Assembly: GCA_900545715.1 (NCBI GenBank)
Contig: URAJ01000002.1
Coordinates: 83,939 to 147,938, forward strand
Source of the DNA: an uncultured Opitutales bacterium
Lineage (GTDB): Bacteria > Verrucomicrobiota > Verrucomicrobiia > Opitutales > Intestinicryptomonadaceae
Direction: 5' to 3'
Length of the DNA: 64,000 bases
Shown: positions 63,886-64,000 of the stretch, piece by piece
Numbering within the stretch: position 1 is the stretch's first letter
Layout of the letters: each line of letters opens with the position of its first letter
Position numbers and translations under genes: made by a program
Notes under the pieces: generated by a model
Seen by the model: only the letters and a program-made list of their open reading frames with translations
Told to the model about the DNA's origin: nothing
Databases searched by the model: none

Positions 63886-64000
63886 TTATAATAATCTCTT
63901 GTCAATATCTTCTTTTCTTAATCTATCTAAGTAGAATTCAGATAGTTTTTTATTTCCTTTAAATTGACTATATTTATAATATATAAAAGTATATAATATA
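63886..64000 (-). CDS. Partial C-terminus of a third Sel1-type paralogue
   Basis: Reading the minus strand in from the right edge, a frame is open for 37 codons and stops at TAA (63886-63888): it contains TFIYYKYSQFKG and RLRKEDIDKRLL. That matches the C-terminus of the Sel1-type protein at 55729-56676 (YNYYKFKK...RLIKRDVDRRL). The rest of the gene lies beyond the window. Confidence 0.6.
   Translation of the reverse strand, partial: ILYTFIYYKYSQFKGNKKLSEFYLDRLRKEDIDKRLL

Noticed and set aside
1..64000. CRISPR arrays, tRNA or rRNA genes, insertion sequences
   Set aside because: No regularly spaced identical repeats, no T-psi-C-like arms in intergenic regions, no transposase motifs seen. The A-E repeats are too few, too long and too diverged for CRISPR.

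Overview
The window looks like a chromosomal segment of a Gram-negative, probably gut-associated bacterium of the Verrucomicrobiota (Opitutales-like). This is an inference from gene content and I could not test it by search. LpxA, TonB/ExbB/ExbD and lipoproteins indicate an outer membrane. Two very large secreted glycan-active proteins (GH123-type and LamG+GH2-like) point to a glycan-feeding lifestyle. Positions 1 to about 53,000 have moderate G+C and densely packed, mostly minus-strand genes. From about 53,100 to the right end the sequence is conspicuously A/T-rich, with longer gaps and unfamiliar proteins.

Layout. (1) 1-7783, minus strand: one tightly overlapping gene convoy. It starts with an HtrA-like pseudoprotease, continues through a TtpC-type TonB energy-transduction set (DUF3450, TtpC-like, ExbB, ExbD, TonB, TPR protein), and runs into folP-folB-folK and the first codons of a probable rsmI. 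(2) 7938-14076: secreted GH123-type hydrolase, asd and an L,D-transpeptidase that share overlapping divergent start codons, and an NtrC-type sigma-54 activator. (3) 14081-17408: CstA-type transporter, two crcB fluoride-channel genes (the first frameshifted), tsaE. (4) 17405-23539: aminotransferase, exonuclease III, SNF2 helicase, glycogen synthase. (5) 23929-28827: secreted TIM-barrel sugar isomerase-like protein, queA, two divergent DNA-binding proteins, hemolysin III, dCMP-type deaminase, YqgE/AlgH. (6) 29226-38509: a secreted unknown, parB, a LysM protein, glmS, aroK, clpX-clpP and tig. (7) 38824-47763: pdxA, lpxA, a large membrane protein with a TolQ-like tail, an MFS transporter, a lipoprotein, leuD with a second exbB-exbD pair, and a short rho. 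(8) 48163-52998: a 1611-residue LamG/GH2-like secreted protein.

The region most worth following is 53,100-64,000. It holds about ten small to medium proteins, nearly all with signal peptides or lipoboxes, most on the minus strand and not recognisable, among them three Sel1-repeat paralogues (one cut by the window end). One protein resembles NTF2-fold (YbbC/YhhH) immunity proteins. Five degenerate copies of a direct repeat of about 100-180 bp sit between the gene groups, all in one orientation. This looks like a cassette array, possibly of orphan immunity genes; that function is a hypothesis.

Within the core part, strong hairpin-plus-U-tract terminators punctuate the units (after the GH123 gene/asd, ntrC/cstA, glmS, clpX, the lipoprotein, rho and the GH2-like gene). 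I found no tRNA, rRNA, CRISPR array or insertion sequence.
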